This document shows positions 41,921 to 50,148 of a DNA stretch of 64,000 nt, in pieces (positions within the stretch are counted from its first letter, which is position 1; each line of letters begins with the position of its first letter). The translations under genes and the position numbers were made by a program. Below the pieces are notes generated by a model that was given only the letters and a program-made list of their open reading frames with translations, made no database searches and was not told the origin of the DNA. Source of the DNA: an uncultured Hungatella sp. Its GTDB lineage: Bacteria; Bacillota; Clostridia; Lachnospirales; Lachnospiraceae. The stretch lies in assembly GCA_910585645.1 (NCBI GenBank), contig CAJUFP010000004.1:1-64000 (forward strand). Direction: 5' to 3'.

Positions 41921-43008
41921 AAACAGAAAAAAAAGTAAACATTATCTTATCCGGGTCCCGGACCCTTATCGGCATCACCCTGGGGCTTTTAACCAGCGGC
42001 ATTCTTATTGCATTGTCCAATGCCAATCCTCTGGTGGCTTATGGGGCTATGCTTAAAGGCGCATTTGGAGATATCTATGCTTTCTGTAATGTGCTTGTAC
42101 GAGTATCTCCTTTGCTTTTAGGCGGCATGGGGGTTGCCATCGGCAATAAAGCAGGCATCTGGAATACGGGTATTGAAGGATATATGTACCTGGGGGCTAT
42201 TGGTTCAGGGCTTGTGGCGATCCAGGACTGGGGACTTCCCTCTGCCCTTCATATTCTTCTTGCTGTTATTGTGGGGATGGCTTTCGCTGCTGCCTGGGGG
42301 CTGATTCCCGGATACTTAAGAGCCCACAGGGGCGTCAATGAAGTTACCTGCACCATTATGCTGAACTATGTTGCAATCTATCTGACCAACTGGCTGGTAT
42401 CAGATGCCGGATTCTTTGCGGAATCAGGCGCGTTTTTCCCTATGTCAAAACTGTTTCAGGGCAGCGCGCAGCTTCCGATTTTATTGAGAGGCACAAGCCT
42501 GCATCCGGGAGTTTTTGTGGGGATTATTGTCTGCCTGATATTCTTCTTTCTTTTGAAGTATACTCCTTTTGGTTTCCGCACCCGCATGCTTGGAGGAAAC
42601 CCCAATGCTGCCCGCTACAGCGGAGTGAATATTAAAAAGCAGATTATTCTTGTTATGGTGCTGGGAGCAATGCTGGGCGGCCTGGGCGGAGCCATTGAGG
42701 TTATCGGCTTAAGGCACCGGGTATACAGCGATTTTGTTACCGGGGTCGGCTATGAATGTATCGCTGTAGCGCTTCTGGCCGGGGGAAATCCTGTCGGCGT
42801 TATTTTTGCCGGTTTCTTCTTTGCGATACTGAAAGTAGGCGGCGCGACCATGTCCATTGAAACCGGCGTCAGTTCATCCATGACCAGCATTATTATGGCT
42901 TTATGCGTGCTGTTTGTTATTGGCGTCGGATTGACAGACAACCATCGGGTTAAGAAAAAATCAAATAAAGCCGGCGCCGTGACTGTCGTTAAACAGAAGG
43001 AGGAATAA
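41917..43008 (+). CDS. Nucleoside-type ABC permease 1
   Basis: A 363-residue BPD_transp_2 permease (NupB/YufP-like) with about ten hydrophobic helices. Typical stretches are GGMGVAIGNKAGIWNTGIEG and GVNEVTCTIMLNYVAIYL. The ATG overlaps the ATPase stop (ATGA). It forms a heterodimer with permease 2. The charged, lysine-rich C terminus lies in the cytoplasm. Confidence 0.92.
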   Translation: MKTEKKVNIILSGSRTLIGITLGLLTSGILIALSNANPLVAYGAMLKGAFGDIYAFCNVLVRVSPLLLGGMGVAIGNKAGIWNTGIEGYMYLGAIGSGLVAIQDWGLPSALHILLAVIVGMAFAAAWGLIPGYLRAHRGVNEVTCTIMLNYVAIYLTNWLVSDAGFFAESGAFFPMSKLFQGSAQLPILLRGTSLHPGVFVGIIVCLIFFFLLKYTPFGFRTRMLGGNPNAARYSGVNIKKQIILVMVLGAMLGGLGGAIEVIGLRHRVYSDFVTGVGYECIAVALLAGGNPVGVIFAGFFFAILKVGGATMSIETGVSSSMTSIIMALCVLFVIGVGLTDNHRVKKKSNKAGAVTVVKQKEE

Positions 43009-43010
43009 TT

Positions 43011-43937
43011 ATGTCATATGATATTATCATTAGCTGGCTGCAAGCGACTCTGCGCTGGTCTGCTCCCCTGCTTTTAGTAGCTGTCGGCGAAATATTTTCT
43101 GAGCGTTCGGGAATTATCAATATGGGAATTGAGGGCATCATGCTGTGCGGGGCATTGTGCGGCATTGCCGCCTCGTTCTATTCGGAAAGCATTCTCGTGG
43201 CAGTGCTGGCAACCACAGCCCTTGGGGCCATAATGGGCCTTGCCGTGGCTTATCTGACCGTATCCCGACGCACAAACCAGGTCGTTACAGGGCTTATGGT
43301 AAATATGCTTGCCACCGGGGCCACCAACCTGCTGTTTGCCATGATGTCGGAAACCCGAAGCACCCGTGTAGGCACATTCCCCATTATATTTCCTCAGGCA
43401 ATGCAGAGAATACCGGTTTTAGGTAAAATTTTCTTTTGCCAGCCCATTAGCACCTGGATCGCTTTTATCCTGCCTTTTATAGCTGCGGTTGTGCTGTATA
43501 AGACCAAGTGGGGGCTGAATGTGCGGGCTGTGGGGGATCATCCTCAGGCAGTTGCTACAGCCGGGCTTTCTGTTATAAAGATTAAGTATCAGGCAGTGAT
43601 CTGCAGCGGTATCTTCGCTGCTTTAGGGGGATGCGTGCTAACCTTGGGAGAAGTAGGCTATTTCGCATCCGGAGGAATGACCGGGGGAAGAGGATTTATT
43701 GTAATGGCCGCCGTTGTAGTGGGAGGATGGGACCCCCTTAGAACTGCTATTGCCTGTATTATCTTCGGTGCGGCGGATGCGGCCCAGCTCCGTCTCCAGG
43801 GAATGGGCTCTGTGATTCCGTATCAGTTTTTACAGATGCTGCCTTATCTGATTACTGTTGCCGCTCTCACTGGCATGGTTAAGAGTTCTCGTGTACCAAA
43901 AACCTGGGGCGCTGCCTATGACCCTGACAGCCATTAA
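43011..43937 (+). CDS. Nucleoside-type ABC permease 2
   Basis: A 308-residue BPD_transp_2 permease (NupC/YufQ-like) with about eight helices. GEIFSERSGIINMGIEGIML and RTNQVVTGLMVNMLATG correspond to the paired elements in permease 1. It starts two bases after permease 1. The C-terminal YDPDSH end is followed within 20 bases by the racemase gene, tying transport to catabolism. Confidence 0.92.
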   Translation: MSYDIIISWLQATLRWSAPLLLVAVGEIFSERSGIINMGIEGIMLCGALCGIAASFYSESILVAVLATTALGAIMGLAVAYLTVSRRTNQVVTGLMVNMLATGATNLLFAMMSETRSTRVGTFPIIFPQAMQRIPVLGKIFFCQPISTWIAFILPFIAAVVLYKTKWGLNVRAVGDHPQAVATAGLSVIKIKYQAVICSGIFAALGGCVLTLGEVGYFASGGMTGGRGFIVMAAVVVGGWDPLRTAIACIIFGAADAAQLRLQGMGSVIPYQFLQMLPYLITVAALTGMVKSSRVPKTWGAAYDPDSH

Positions 43938-43956
43938 GGAATCTTTAAGGAGAGAA

Positions 43957-44649
43957 ATGAAACGATTATTGATTGTTAACCCAAACAGCTCTGATAAAAT
44001 GACCCAGGATATCAGAAACACCGTGTCTTATGGGATTGATAAAGATTTTTCAATTGATGTAACTAAAACCCCAAACAGCCCTGATGTTTTAGAAAGCTTT
44101 GCTGATTATACAGAGGCTGGCAGGGAAGTGATCGCTTTCCTGAAAAGTATGACGGCTCAGGGAACATTTCCATATGACGGAGTCCTATTAGCCTGCATGG
44201 GGGATCCCTGTTTATATGGGGTTAAGGAGGTGTGTCCTGTCCCCCTTATCGGTATTGCGGAAGCGGGTATTTCTACCGCACTTTTAACTGGTTACAAATT
44301 TTCTATTCTGGCTTCCTCCAATAAGGCGAAACCGATGATGGAATCCATGGTCATGACCTATGGACTTACGGCCCGTCTTGCTTCTGTCGAGACGTTTGGC
44401 GTTCCGATTGAGGATTTTATGCAGGATGAAAAAAGGCTGTGTACTTATATTAGGGAAGCCTCGAAAAAGGCTGTCATCAATGGGGCTGATGTGCTTTTGC
44501 TTGGATGTGCCGGCATGACCATGGTTCAGAACAGACTTTCTGAATTATCGGATATTCCTGTTATTGACCCGATTAAAGCCGGCCTGGAACAGCTGAAAGG
44601 GATTTTAAGAGGCGGTTTCTCTGTTTCCCGCAACGGCCTTTATGCCTGA
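43957..44649 (+). CDS. Asp/Glu/hydantoin racemase-family protein
   Basis: A 230-residue member of the aspartate/glutamate/hydantoin racemase superfamily. The two catalytic cysteines are in LLACMGDPC and LLLGCAGM, and the start MKRLLIVNPNSSDKMT is typical of hydantoin/allantoin racemases. These enzymes equilibrate D and L forms of 5-substituted hydantoins so that a stereospecific hydantoinase can use both. AAGGAG precedes the ATG; the upstream extension is rejected. It sits between the transporter and the hydantoinase, which fits a hydantoin or allantoin-like substrate. Confidence 0.88.
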   Translation: MKRLLIVNPNSSDKMTQDIRNTVSYGIDKDFSIDVTKTPNSPDVLESFADYTEAGREVIAFLKSMTAQGTFPYDGVLLACMGDPCLYGVKEVCPVPLIGIAEAGISTALLTGYKFSILASSNKAKPMMESMVMTYGLTARLASVETFGVPIEDFMQDEKRLCTYIREASKKAVINGADVLLLGCAGMTMVQNRLSELSDIPVIDPIKAGLEQLKGILRGGFSVSRNGLYA

Positions 44650-44685
44650 ACCGCATGCTGGACGGCGGAAAGAAAGGAAATGATT

Positions 44686-46200
44686 ATGTCAAAAATGATT
44701 ATAAAAAACGGCGCCCTGGTATCTTCCGGTAACGTCTGCAAAAAGGATCTTTATATTGAAAATGGAACGATTAAAGCCGTCGGAGAGCCTGGATATTTTC
44801 TGGATGAGGAAAAAAATGCCGAAGAAATTTACGATGCAAAAGGAAATTATGTGCTTCCCGGACTTATAGAACCTCATATGCATATAAAAGCTCCTTTGGG
44901 AGGGATTGTTGACATTCTGGATTTTGACAGCGCCAGCGTATGCGCAGCCTATGGCGGGGTTACTACGTTTATGGATTTTTCTTCTACGCTTCCGGGGGAT
45001 TCCCTGAAAGCCGCTGTAAAGGCGCGGAGGGAAGAGATGCAGATCTCCAAACTTGATTATTCTCTTCACTGCAAAGTGGTAAATCTTGCGGATGCCCAGG
45101 ATATTGCCGACGCCATGGCTGCGGATGCTGCCTTTGCAAAGGATAAAAACGAAAGAACTATGGCCGCAGTTAAAGAGGCCGCTGAAAGAGTTAACGCCCA
45201 GGTTAAAGCCAGACTGGAAGAAATTCCGGATATTGTTAAAAACGGAAAAATCCCTACGTTTAAGCTTTTTATGACGTACCGGAAAGCTAATGTTATGATT
45301 GACGACGTTTCTATGCTTAAGGTCATGGCTGCGGTCAGGGATGCAGGGGGCCGATGCGGATTTCATGCAGAAAGCAATGCTATTGCAGAGTATAATGAAG
45401 AACTTTTTGAGCAGGAAGGCAAGCTGGATTGGAGCTATTTTCCAGAATACAAAGGAAATCTATGTGAAGCGGAGGCAGTCCGCCGGGTGCTTTACTATGC
45501 GCAGCTTCTCAAAGCTCCCGTATATTTTTTCCATCTCTCTACAAGGGAAGCTATTGAAGCAGTAAAGGAGGCTCGGAAAAATGGGGTTGACGTGATTGCG
45601 GAAACCTGCTGCCATTATCTGGCCTTTACAAAAGAGAAAAATGAAGGGAAAGACGGGATCCTTTATCTCATGAGTCCTCCGCTGCGCACAAAGGATGATC
45701 AGGAGGCTTTATGGCAGGCTGTTAAAAATGACGATATCAAGATCGTAAGCTCTGACAACTGCACATTTCCCCGCGCCATGAAGGAAGCTCCATTGACGGA
45801 CAATAAACCGGATTTCCGCAAGCCGATCAGCGGCGTTTCCGGCCTGGAGGAACGGTTTGGGGTTCTGATGAGGGCTGTTAATGAGGGGAAAATCGGAATT
45901 CAGGATTTAGTCCGTGTTGCCTGCGAGAATCCTGCGGTCTATTTCGGATGCGGAAACCGCAAAGGATTCCTTAAAGAGGGATATGACGCAGATATTGTTG
46001 TTGTGGACAGAATGAAACGGGTTACTTTAAACAGGGAATCCCTTCATTATCCTGAGCAGCTGGAATATGCCCTGTATGAGGATGTTGAGGTCATGGGGTA
46101 TCCTGTCACGACAATCCGCCGGGGAGAGTATCTTGTGAAGGACGGCATTTATAACAAGAATGCTTCCTGCGGTCTTTTTATTGAGAGAGAACTTGTTTAA
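44686..46200 (+). CDS. Dihydropyrimidinase/hydantoinase-family amidohydrolase
   Basis: A 504-residue cyclic amidohydrolase. Metal ligands are recognisable: EPHMHIKAP (HxH), TFKLFMTYRKA with the carboxylated lysine, GFHAESNAI and FFHLSTRE with single histidines, and SSDNC with the final aspartate. The more common form of the last motif is TDHC. It hydrolyses a cyclic amide such as dihydrouracil, hydantoin or allantoin. I choose ATG at 44686, seven bases after AAAGGA, over 44680. It differs clearly from the hydantoinase at 55956-57329, so the two probably have different substrates. Confidence 0.9.
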   Translation: MSKMIIKNGALVSSGNVCKKDLYIENGTIKAVGEPGYFLDEEKNAEEIYDAKGNYVLPGLIEPHMHIKAPLGGIVDILDFDSASVCAAYGGVTTFMDFSSTLPGDSLKAAVKARREEMQISKLDYSLHCKVVNLADAQDIADAMAADAAFAKDKNERTMAAVKEAAERVNAQVKARLEEIPDIVKNGKIPTFKLFMTYRKANVMIDDVSMLKVMAAVRDAGGRCGFHAESNAIAEYNEELFEQEGKLDWSYFPEYKGNLCEAEAVRRVLYYAQLLKAPVYFFHLSTREAIEAVKEARKNGVDVIAETCCHYLAFTKEKNEGKDGILYLMSPPLRTKDDQEALWQAVKNDDIKIVSSDNCTFPRAMKEAPLTDNKPDFRKPISGVSGLEERFGVLMRAVNEGKIGIQDLVRVACENPAVYFGCGNRKGFLKEGYDADIVVVDRMKRVTLNRESLHYPEQLEYALYEDVEVMGYPVTTIRRGEYLVKDGIYNKNASCGLFIERELV

Positions 46201-46211
46201 ATTGGAGAGCC

Positions 46212-46252
46212 GGGGGCTGTTGGATCTGTATGGCAGCCCCCTCTTCTTTCTT
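46212..46252 (+). terminator. Terminator after hydantoinase operon
   Basis: GGGGGCTG and CAGCCCCC enclose 14 bases and are followed by TCTTCTTTCTTCTT. It ends the bmp-hydantoinase transcript and faces the convergent MATE gene. Confidence 0.78.
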
Positions 46253-46253
46253 C

Positions 46254-47594
46254 TTATGTCGCTTTCTCCCTATTTCTAAAATACACATAAAACCCAACGC
46301 AGATCACCGCCGAAAGCAGGGACCCAAGAGGCGCTGCCCACCCCATGGGGTACAGGTTTTCCGGGAACATCCTGCTGGCCATGTAGGAGCCTGGGATTCG
46401 GATCAGCAGAATGGATATGATGTTATGGATAAAGGAGATCAATGATTTCTGGTCCCCGCAAAAGTAACCGCTGAAACAGAAATGCACGGCCGCAAAGATA
46501 CAGTCAAAGGAGTAGGAGCGCATATAGGCGCAGCCTGCTGCCAGCACGGCTTCTTCTTTGGTAAACAGGCCGATCAGCGTGTGGGGCAGAACCTGATTGT
46601 ACAGGCAGCACAGGATTCCCCAGCCTACGGTTATGATCAGGCCGTAATACAGGGACTTTCTGGCCCGCTCCGGTTTTCCGGCGCCCATATTCTGGGCAGT
46701 GACCGCGGAGATGGCGGACAGAAAGGAGGATGGCACAAGGAACATGAATCCGATAAGCTTTTCCACGATTCCCACGCTGGCCGCCGCAATAAGGCCCCGG
46801 CTGTTGGCGATTATGGTGATGACTACAAAGGCCACCTGAATCAGGCCGTCCTGAAGGGCAATGGGCGCTCCCACTTTCAGGATGTCGAACAGGATCTGGC
46901 GGCTGGGCTTCATGGTCTGGCAGTTCATGGCAAAGCCGAAATCTTTTTTCCGGAGCATTAAAAGGGCTGTCAGGACGCTGACTGCCTGGCCGCAGACAGT
47001 TCCCAGGGCGGCCCCTGAGGCTCCCATGCCAAGGAGGCCGATAAAGAGATAGTCAAGGACAATATTGACCACGCAGGCTACCGCCACAAAGTACATGGGG
47101 CTGCGGGAGTCTCCGGCCCCCCGAAACAGGCTGCTGATCACGTTGTAGGCAGTGATAAAGGGGATTCCCAAAAAGCAAATGCGCAGGTAGGCCACGGTTT
47201 CTTTTGCCGCCTCCTGGGGAGTGAGCATGACGCGGGCGATATTTCCTGCCAGCAGAAACAAGGTCACGGTCAGAAAACAGGCAAACCCGATGAAAAATAC
47301 GGCGGTGGTACCCATGGTCCTGGCTGCCGCCTTCCCGTCCCCGGCTCCTACCGCGTGGCCGATGCGCACGGTGGTACCCATGGCAAACCCCAGAAGGATA
47401 ACGGTGAGCATATGCATGACCTGGCTGCCGATGGACACGGCGGTGATGGTGGCGGAACCGTTATATAATCCGGTGATAAATAAGTCGGCCATTCCGTAAA
47501 AGGTCTGCATAAAGCTGGACAGCAGATAGGGAAGGGCAAAAAAGATCAGGGTTTTGCCTATACTTCCGGTGATCAGCTTGTTCTTTTCGTTCAT
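46254..47594 (-). CDS. MATE-family efflux transporter 1
   Basis: A 446-residue MATE transporter with 12 predicted helices. The family repeats are visible: GKTLIFFALPYLLSSFMQTFYGMADLFI in the N half and GAPIALQDGLIQVAFVVITIIANSRG in the C half. MATE proteins exchange Na+ or H+ for drugs or metabolites. The ATG at 47594 follows GGGAGG; the 22-codon upstream extension overlaps a palindromic repeat and is rejected. It diverges from a second MATE gene at 47897; the two share the control region but are not close copies. Confidence 0.92.
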   Translation of the reverse strand: MNEKNKLITGSIGKTLIFFALPYLLSSFMQTFYGMADLFITGLYNGSATITAVSIGSQVMHMLTVILLGFAMGTTVRIGHAVGAGDGKAAARTMGTTAVFFIGFACFLTVTLFLLAGNIARVMLTPQEAAKETVAYLRICFLGIPFITAYNVISSLFRGAGDSRSPMYFVAVACVVNIVLDYLFIGLLGMGASGAALGTVCGQAVSVLTALLMLRKKDFGFAMNCQTMKPSRQILFDILKVGAPIALQDGLIQVAFVVITIIANSRGLIAAASVGIVEKLIGFMFLVPSSFLSAISAVTAQNMGAGKPERARKSLYYGLIITVGWGILCCLYNQVLPHTLIGLFTKEEAVLAAGCAYMRSYSFDCIFAAVHFCFSGYFCGDQKSLISFIHNIISILLIRIPGSYMASRMFPENLYPMGWAAPLGSLLSAVICVGFYVYFRNREKAT

Positions 47595-47648
47595 GGTTTT
47601 TATCCTCCCAGATTTTTTCTGATAGTTATGGTAACGTGATGTTAAAAA

Positions 47649-47679
47649 GTAACAGTTCAAGGGTCATCTGAACTGTTAC
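47649..47679. repeat. 31-bp dispersed palindromic repeat, copy 2
   Basis: GTAACAGTTCA and TGAACTGTTAC form a perfect 11-base stem around AGGGTCATC. It is the inverse-orientation counterpart of the element at 34143-34173 (28 of 31 positions agree). It lies in the 302-base space between the two divergent MATE genes, which otherwise holds only a promoter. Confidence 0.75.
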
Positions 47680-47798
47680 GTTAAAAACGGTTCCCATTAT
47701 AGCATAGGCGAATCCAACTTTCAACAAGAAACTTTTATACATTAAAGCAGTATTCGCTCTAAAGTATCAGATCACCTGGGGAATTTTTTGCTTTAAAG

Positions 47799-47827
47799 TT
47801 GAAAGACTTGTCAACATTCTGTATAAT
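47799..47827 (+). promoter_or_regulatory. Promoter of MATE transporter 2
   Basis: -35 TTGAAA (47799-47804) and a consensus -10 TATAAT (47822-47827) with a 17-base spacer. GATCAC at about 47770 and GTGATC at 47827 form a spaced inverted repeat around the promoter that could bind a regulator. Confidence 0.65.
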
Positions 47828-47896
47828 GTGATCAGGGTAATGTCTGGCCTGACCGGCCATACAAAAATTAATCGGACTTGTGGAGTGGTGTACGGG

Positions 47897-49303
47897 ATGG
47901 AAAAAGCAAAGAATCGGTCGCGGAAATTAAATATGGAAATGGTATCGGTTATCATGGCTCTGGCATGGCCTACCATGCTGGAACAGCTGATGCAGACTGC
48001 GGTACAATATATTGACACTGCCATGGTGGGTTCTCTGGGAACCCAGGCAACGGCGGCGGTAGGGGCTACCAGCACGGTAAACTGGCTGATCGGCAGCACT
48101 ATCTCGGCTCTCAGCGTGGGGTTTCTGTCTTTTATCGCCAGGTCCTGCGGGGCGGGGGATGAGGAGTCGGCGAAACGGTCTGTGTCCCAGGCTGTTCTTG
48201 TGACGGCGGTTACCGGAGTTATTTTTACGGCCCTGACTCTGGGGTTGAGCGGGTATGTGCCTGTGTGGATGCAGGTGGATCAGAGTATTCAGGCATTGGC
48301 AGCCCGGTATTTCTTTATTTTATATGTGCCCATGCTTCCCAGGACAGCCAGCATTATTTTCGGCACAGTGCTGCGGGCGGCGGGGGATACAAAGACTCCT
48401 ATGAAAATCGGGGTGGTTGTGAACCTGATCAATGTGGTTCTGAATTTTCTTCTTATTTATCCTGTCAGGCCTGTGCGCGTGCTGGGTGTTTCTTTTACCA
48501 TGCCCGGAGCGGGGATGGGGGTGATCGGGGCGGCTGTGGCCAGCGCCGTGGCATTTACGGTGGGCGGTATCTGTATTACGGCTGTGGTCTGGAGGCATCC
48601 CAGGATTTCGCCTAAGGGGCAGAGTTTTCGGCCGGATGCCAGAATCCTTGGCCCCTGTCTGCAGGTTGCGTTTCCCAATATGCTGCAGCGATTCGGAACG
48701 TCTCTGGGGTATGTGGCTTTTGCCTCCATGATCAATTCTCTGGGTGAGCTTTCTACGGCAGCCCACACCATCGCCAACACGGTGGAGTCGGCTTTCTATA
48801 TTCCCGGGTACGGGATGCAGACCGCGGCAGCCACTTTGGCAGGCAATGCTTACGGGGCTCACGATGAGAAGCGGATGAAGGAACTGGCAGCCATGTTTAT
48901 TCCTATTGAAATCGGGCTGATGATCGTTTCCGGCGGGGCGCTGTTTCTGCTGGCTCCCGGACTTATGAGGATTTTTTCGTCCAGTGAGGATGTGATCCTG
49001 CTGGGAAGTACAGTGCTGCGGATGGTGGCTGTCTCGGAGCCGTTTTATGGGTTTTCCATCATTATTGAGGGTATGATGCTGGGGGTTGGCAAGACGAAAG
49101 AACCGTTTGTGTTTAATATTATTGGGATGTGGGGGATTCGGATCGCGGGGACTTTTGTTTGTACTCAAATGCTGGGGCTGGGATTGGTGTCAGCCTGGGG
49201 GTGTATGATTGCTCATAATCTGTTTTTGTTTGGGATTTTCCTGGTTTGTTATTTGAATGGGGTGTGGAATCCGCTGCATGATAAGCATAATAAGCTTAGC
49301 TGA
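47897..49303 (+). CDS. MATE-family efflux transporter 2
   Basis: A 468-residue MATE transporter with 12 helices. Typical motifs are ALAWPTMLEQLMQTAVQYIDTAMVG and, in the second half, QVAFPNMLQRFGTSLGYVAFASM. I choose the ATG at 47897; GTG at 47888 or earlier ATGs are possible, since the ribosome site (GGAG at about 47881) is weakly placed. The last codons (LNGVWNPLHD) recur in a 36-base remnant at 49688-49723. Substrate unknown. Confidence 0.9.
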   Translation: MEKAKNRSRKLNMEMVSVIMALAWPTMLEQLMQTAVQYIDTAMVGSLGTQATAAVGATSTVNWLIGSTISALSVGFLSFIARSCGAGDEESAKRSVSQAVLVTAVTGVIFTALTLGLSGYVPVWMQVDQSIQALAARYFFILYVPMLPRTASIIFGTVLRAAGDTKTPMKIGVVVNLINVVLNFLLIYPVRPVRVLGVSFTMPGAGMGVIGAAVASAVAFTVGGICITAVVWRHPRISPKGQSFRPDARILGPCLQVAFPNMLQRFGTSLGYVAFASMINSLGELSTAAHTIANTVESAFYIPGYGMQTAAATLAGNAYGAHDEKRMKELAAMFIPIEIGLMIVSGGALFLLAPGLMRIFSSSEDVILLGSTVLRMVAVSEPFYGFSIIIEGMMLGVGKTKEPFVFNIIGMWGIRIAGTFVCTQMLGLGLVSAWGCMIAHNLFLFGIFLVCYLNGVWNPLHDKHNKLS

Positions 49304-49393
49304 AAAGGGCTTTACATCTTTTCTTCGCTCCATTATAATATGAAGTAGCAGCTGTATTATAAAAATAATCATATAAAAGGGGTGAGTTGGAAT

Positions 49394-49531
49394 ATGACAG
49401 GCAAAGAGATTGTAAACTTAATCAGACAGCTTAGGCTTAGCGGTATGAGTGATACGAAAATACTTGATTTGATTGAGTATATAGAGACTCATGACCCAAA
49501 AGAACAAACTGAAAGTCAGAATGGGAACTAA
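49394..49531 (+). CDS. 45-residue unknown small protein
   Basis: MTGKEIVNLIRQLRLSGMSD, then TKILDLIEYIETHDPKEQ and a polar tail. The helical pattern resembles small regulatory or antitoxin-like proteins, but I cannot assign a family. AAAGGGGTGAG lies seven bases before the ATG and a strong terminator follows at 49575, so it looks like a complete small gene with its own transcript. It sits between the MATE gene and the duplicated MATE tail, suggesting insertion. Confidence 0.55.
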   Translation: MTGKEIVNLIRQLRLSGMSDTKILDLIEYIETHDPKEQTESQNGN

Positions 49532-49574
49532 TTTTTAGAAGGTATTGACTGCTTATTGTATGCAATCATGATTT

Positions 49575-49621
49575 GCCCCTTCAGACATCGGCAAACTTGT
49601 TGACGTCTGGCGGGGCTTTTT
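49575..49621 (+). terminator. Terminator after 45-residue gene
   Basis: GCCCC..CAGACATC and GACGTCTG..GGGGC pair into a stem with small internal mismatches and are followed by TTTTT. Confidence 0.8.
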
Positions 49622-49687
49622 CTGTTGGTTTATTGTGACTCCGTATGTAACGCTTATGCTTCCGGACTAGAGTGTGTTTGAAAAATG

Positions 49688-49723
49688 ATTTGAATGGAGT
49701 ATGGAATCCGCTGCATGATAAGC
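49688..49723 (+). repeat. 36-bp remnant of a MATE gene 3' end
   Basis: These 36 bases match 49251-49286, the end of MATE gene 2, at 34 positions. They encode LNGVWNPLHDK in the same sense. No other MATE sequence is attached, so this is a fragment left by duplication, recombination or insertion. The rest of 49532-49807 holds only the terminator and the relB leader. Confidence 0.8.
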
Positions 49724-49807
49724 CATGAAAATTTGGCTTTAAATGCATTGACATTGTCAACACAAAAAAGATATACTATAGGTAAAACAATATGGGAGAT
49801 GAACACT

Positions 49808-50098
49808 ATGGCTAAGAGCGCAAACATCAATATCCGCATTGACCCGGAGATAAAATTAAGTGCTGAAAAGATATTTTCCAGTTTTGGGATTACGATCACA
49901 GACGCAATTAACATTTTTCTGCATAAATCCATTATGGAAGGCGGATTGCCTTTTGAGGTTAAACAGACACGATATAATGCTGAAACGGAGGCGGCTATGA
50001 AAGAGGCAAAAGCAATCATGAGCGGGCAAATCCAGGCAAAACGTTATTCCAGTGTCCGTGCTCTTTTTGATGAATTGGACACTGAAAAGGATGGGTAA
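49808..50098 (+). CDS. RelB/DinJ-family antitoxin, apparently without toxin
   Basis: A 96-residue antitoxin. The N terminus ANINIRIDPEIKLSAEKIFSSF is the RelB/DinJ ribbon-helix-helix, followed by GITITDAINIFLHKSIMEGGLPFEV, the classic DinJ pattern. The last 30 residues would wrap around a RelE/YafQ toxin. GGGAG precedes the ATG at 49808; the upstream in-frame codons belong to the MATE remnant. No relE/yafQ gene follows: a terminator comes five bases later and then the convergent nfnB. It may act on a toxin elsewhere. Confidence 0.85.
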   Translation: MAKSANINIRIDPEIKLSAEKIFSSFGITITDAINIFLHKSIMEGGLPFEVKQTRYNAETEAAMKEAKAIMSGQIQAKRYSSVRALFDELDTEKDG

Positions 50099-50102
50099 TA
50101 GC

Positions 50103-50130
50103 AAAACGGCCCTGTTTCCAGAGCCGTTTC
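50103..50130. terminator. Terminator between relB and nfnB
   Basis: AAAACGGCCCTG and CAGAGCCGTTTC form a short stem with one mismatch, lying between the convergent relB and nfnB stops. T-tract is short, so it may be weak. Confidence 0.6.
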
Positions 50131-50148
50131 ACTAACCCAATCCCAATA

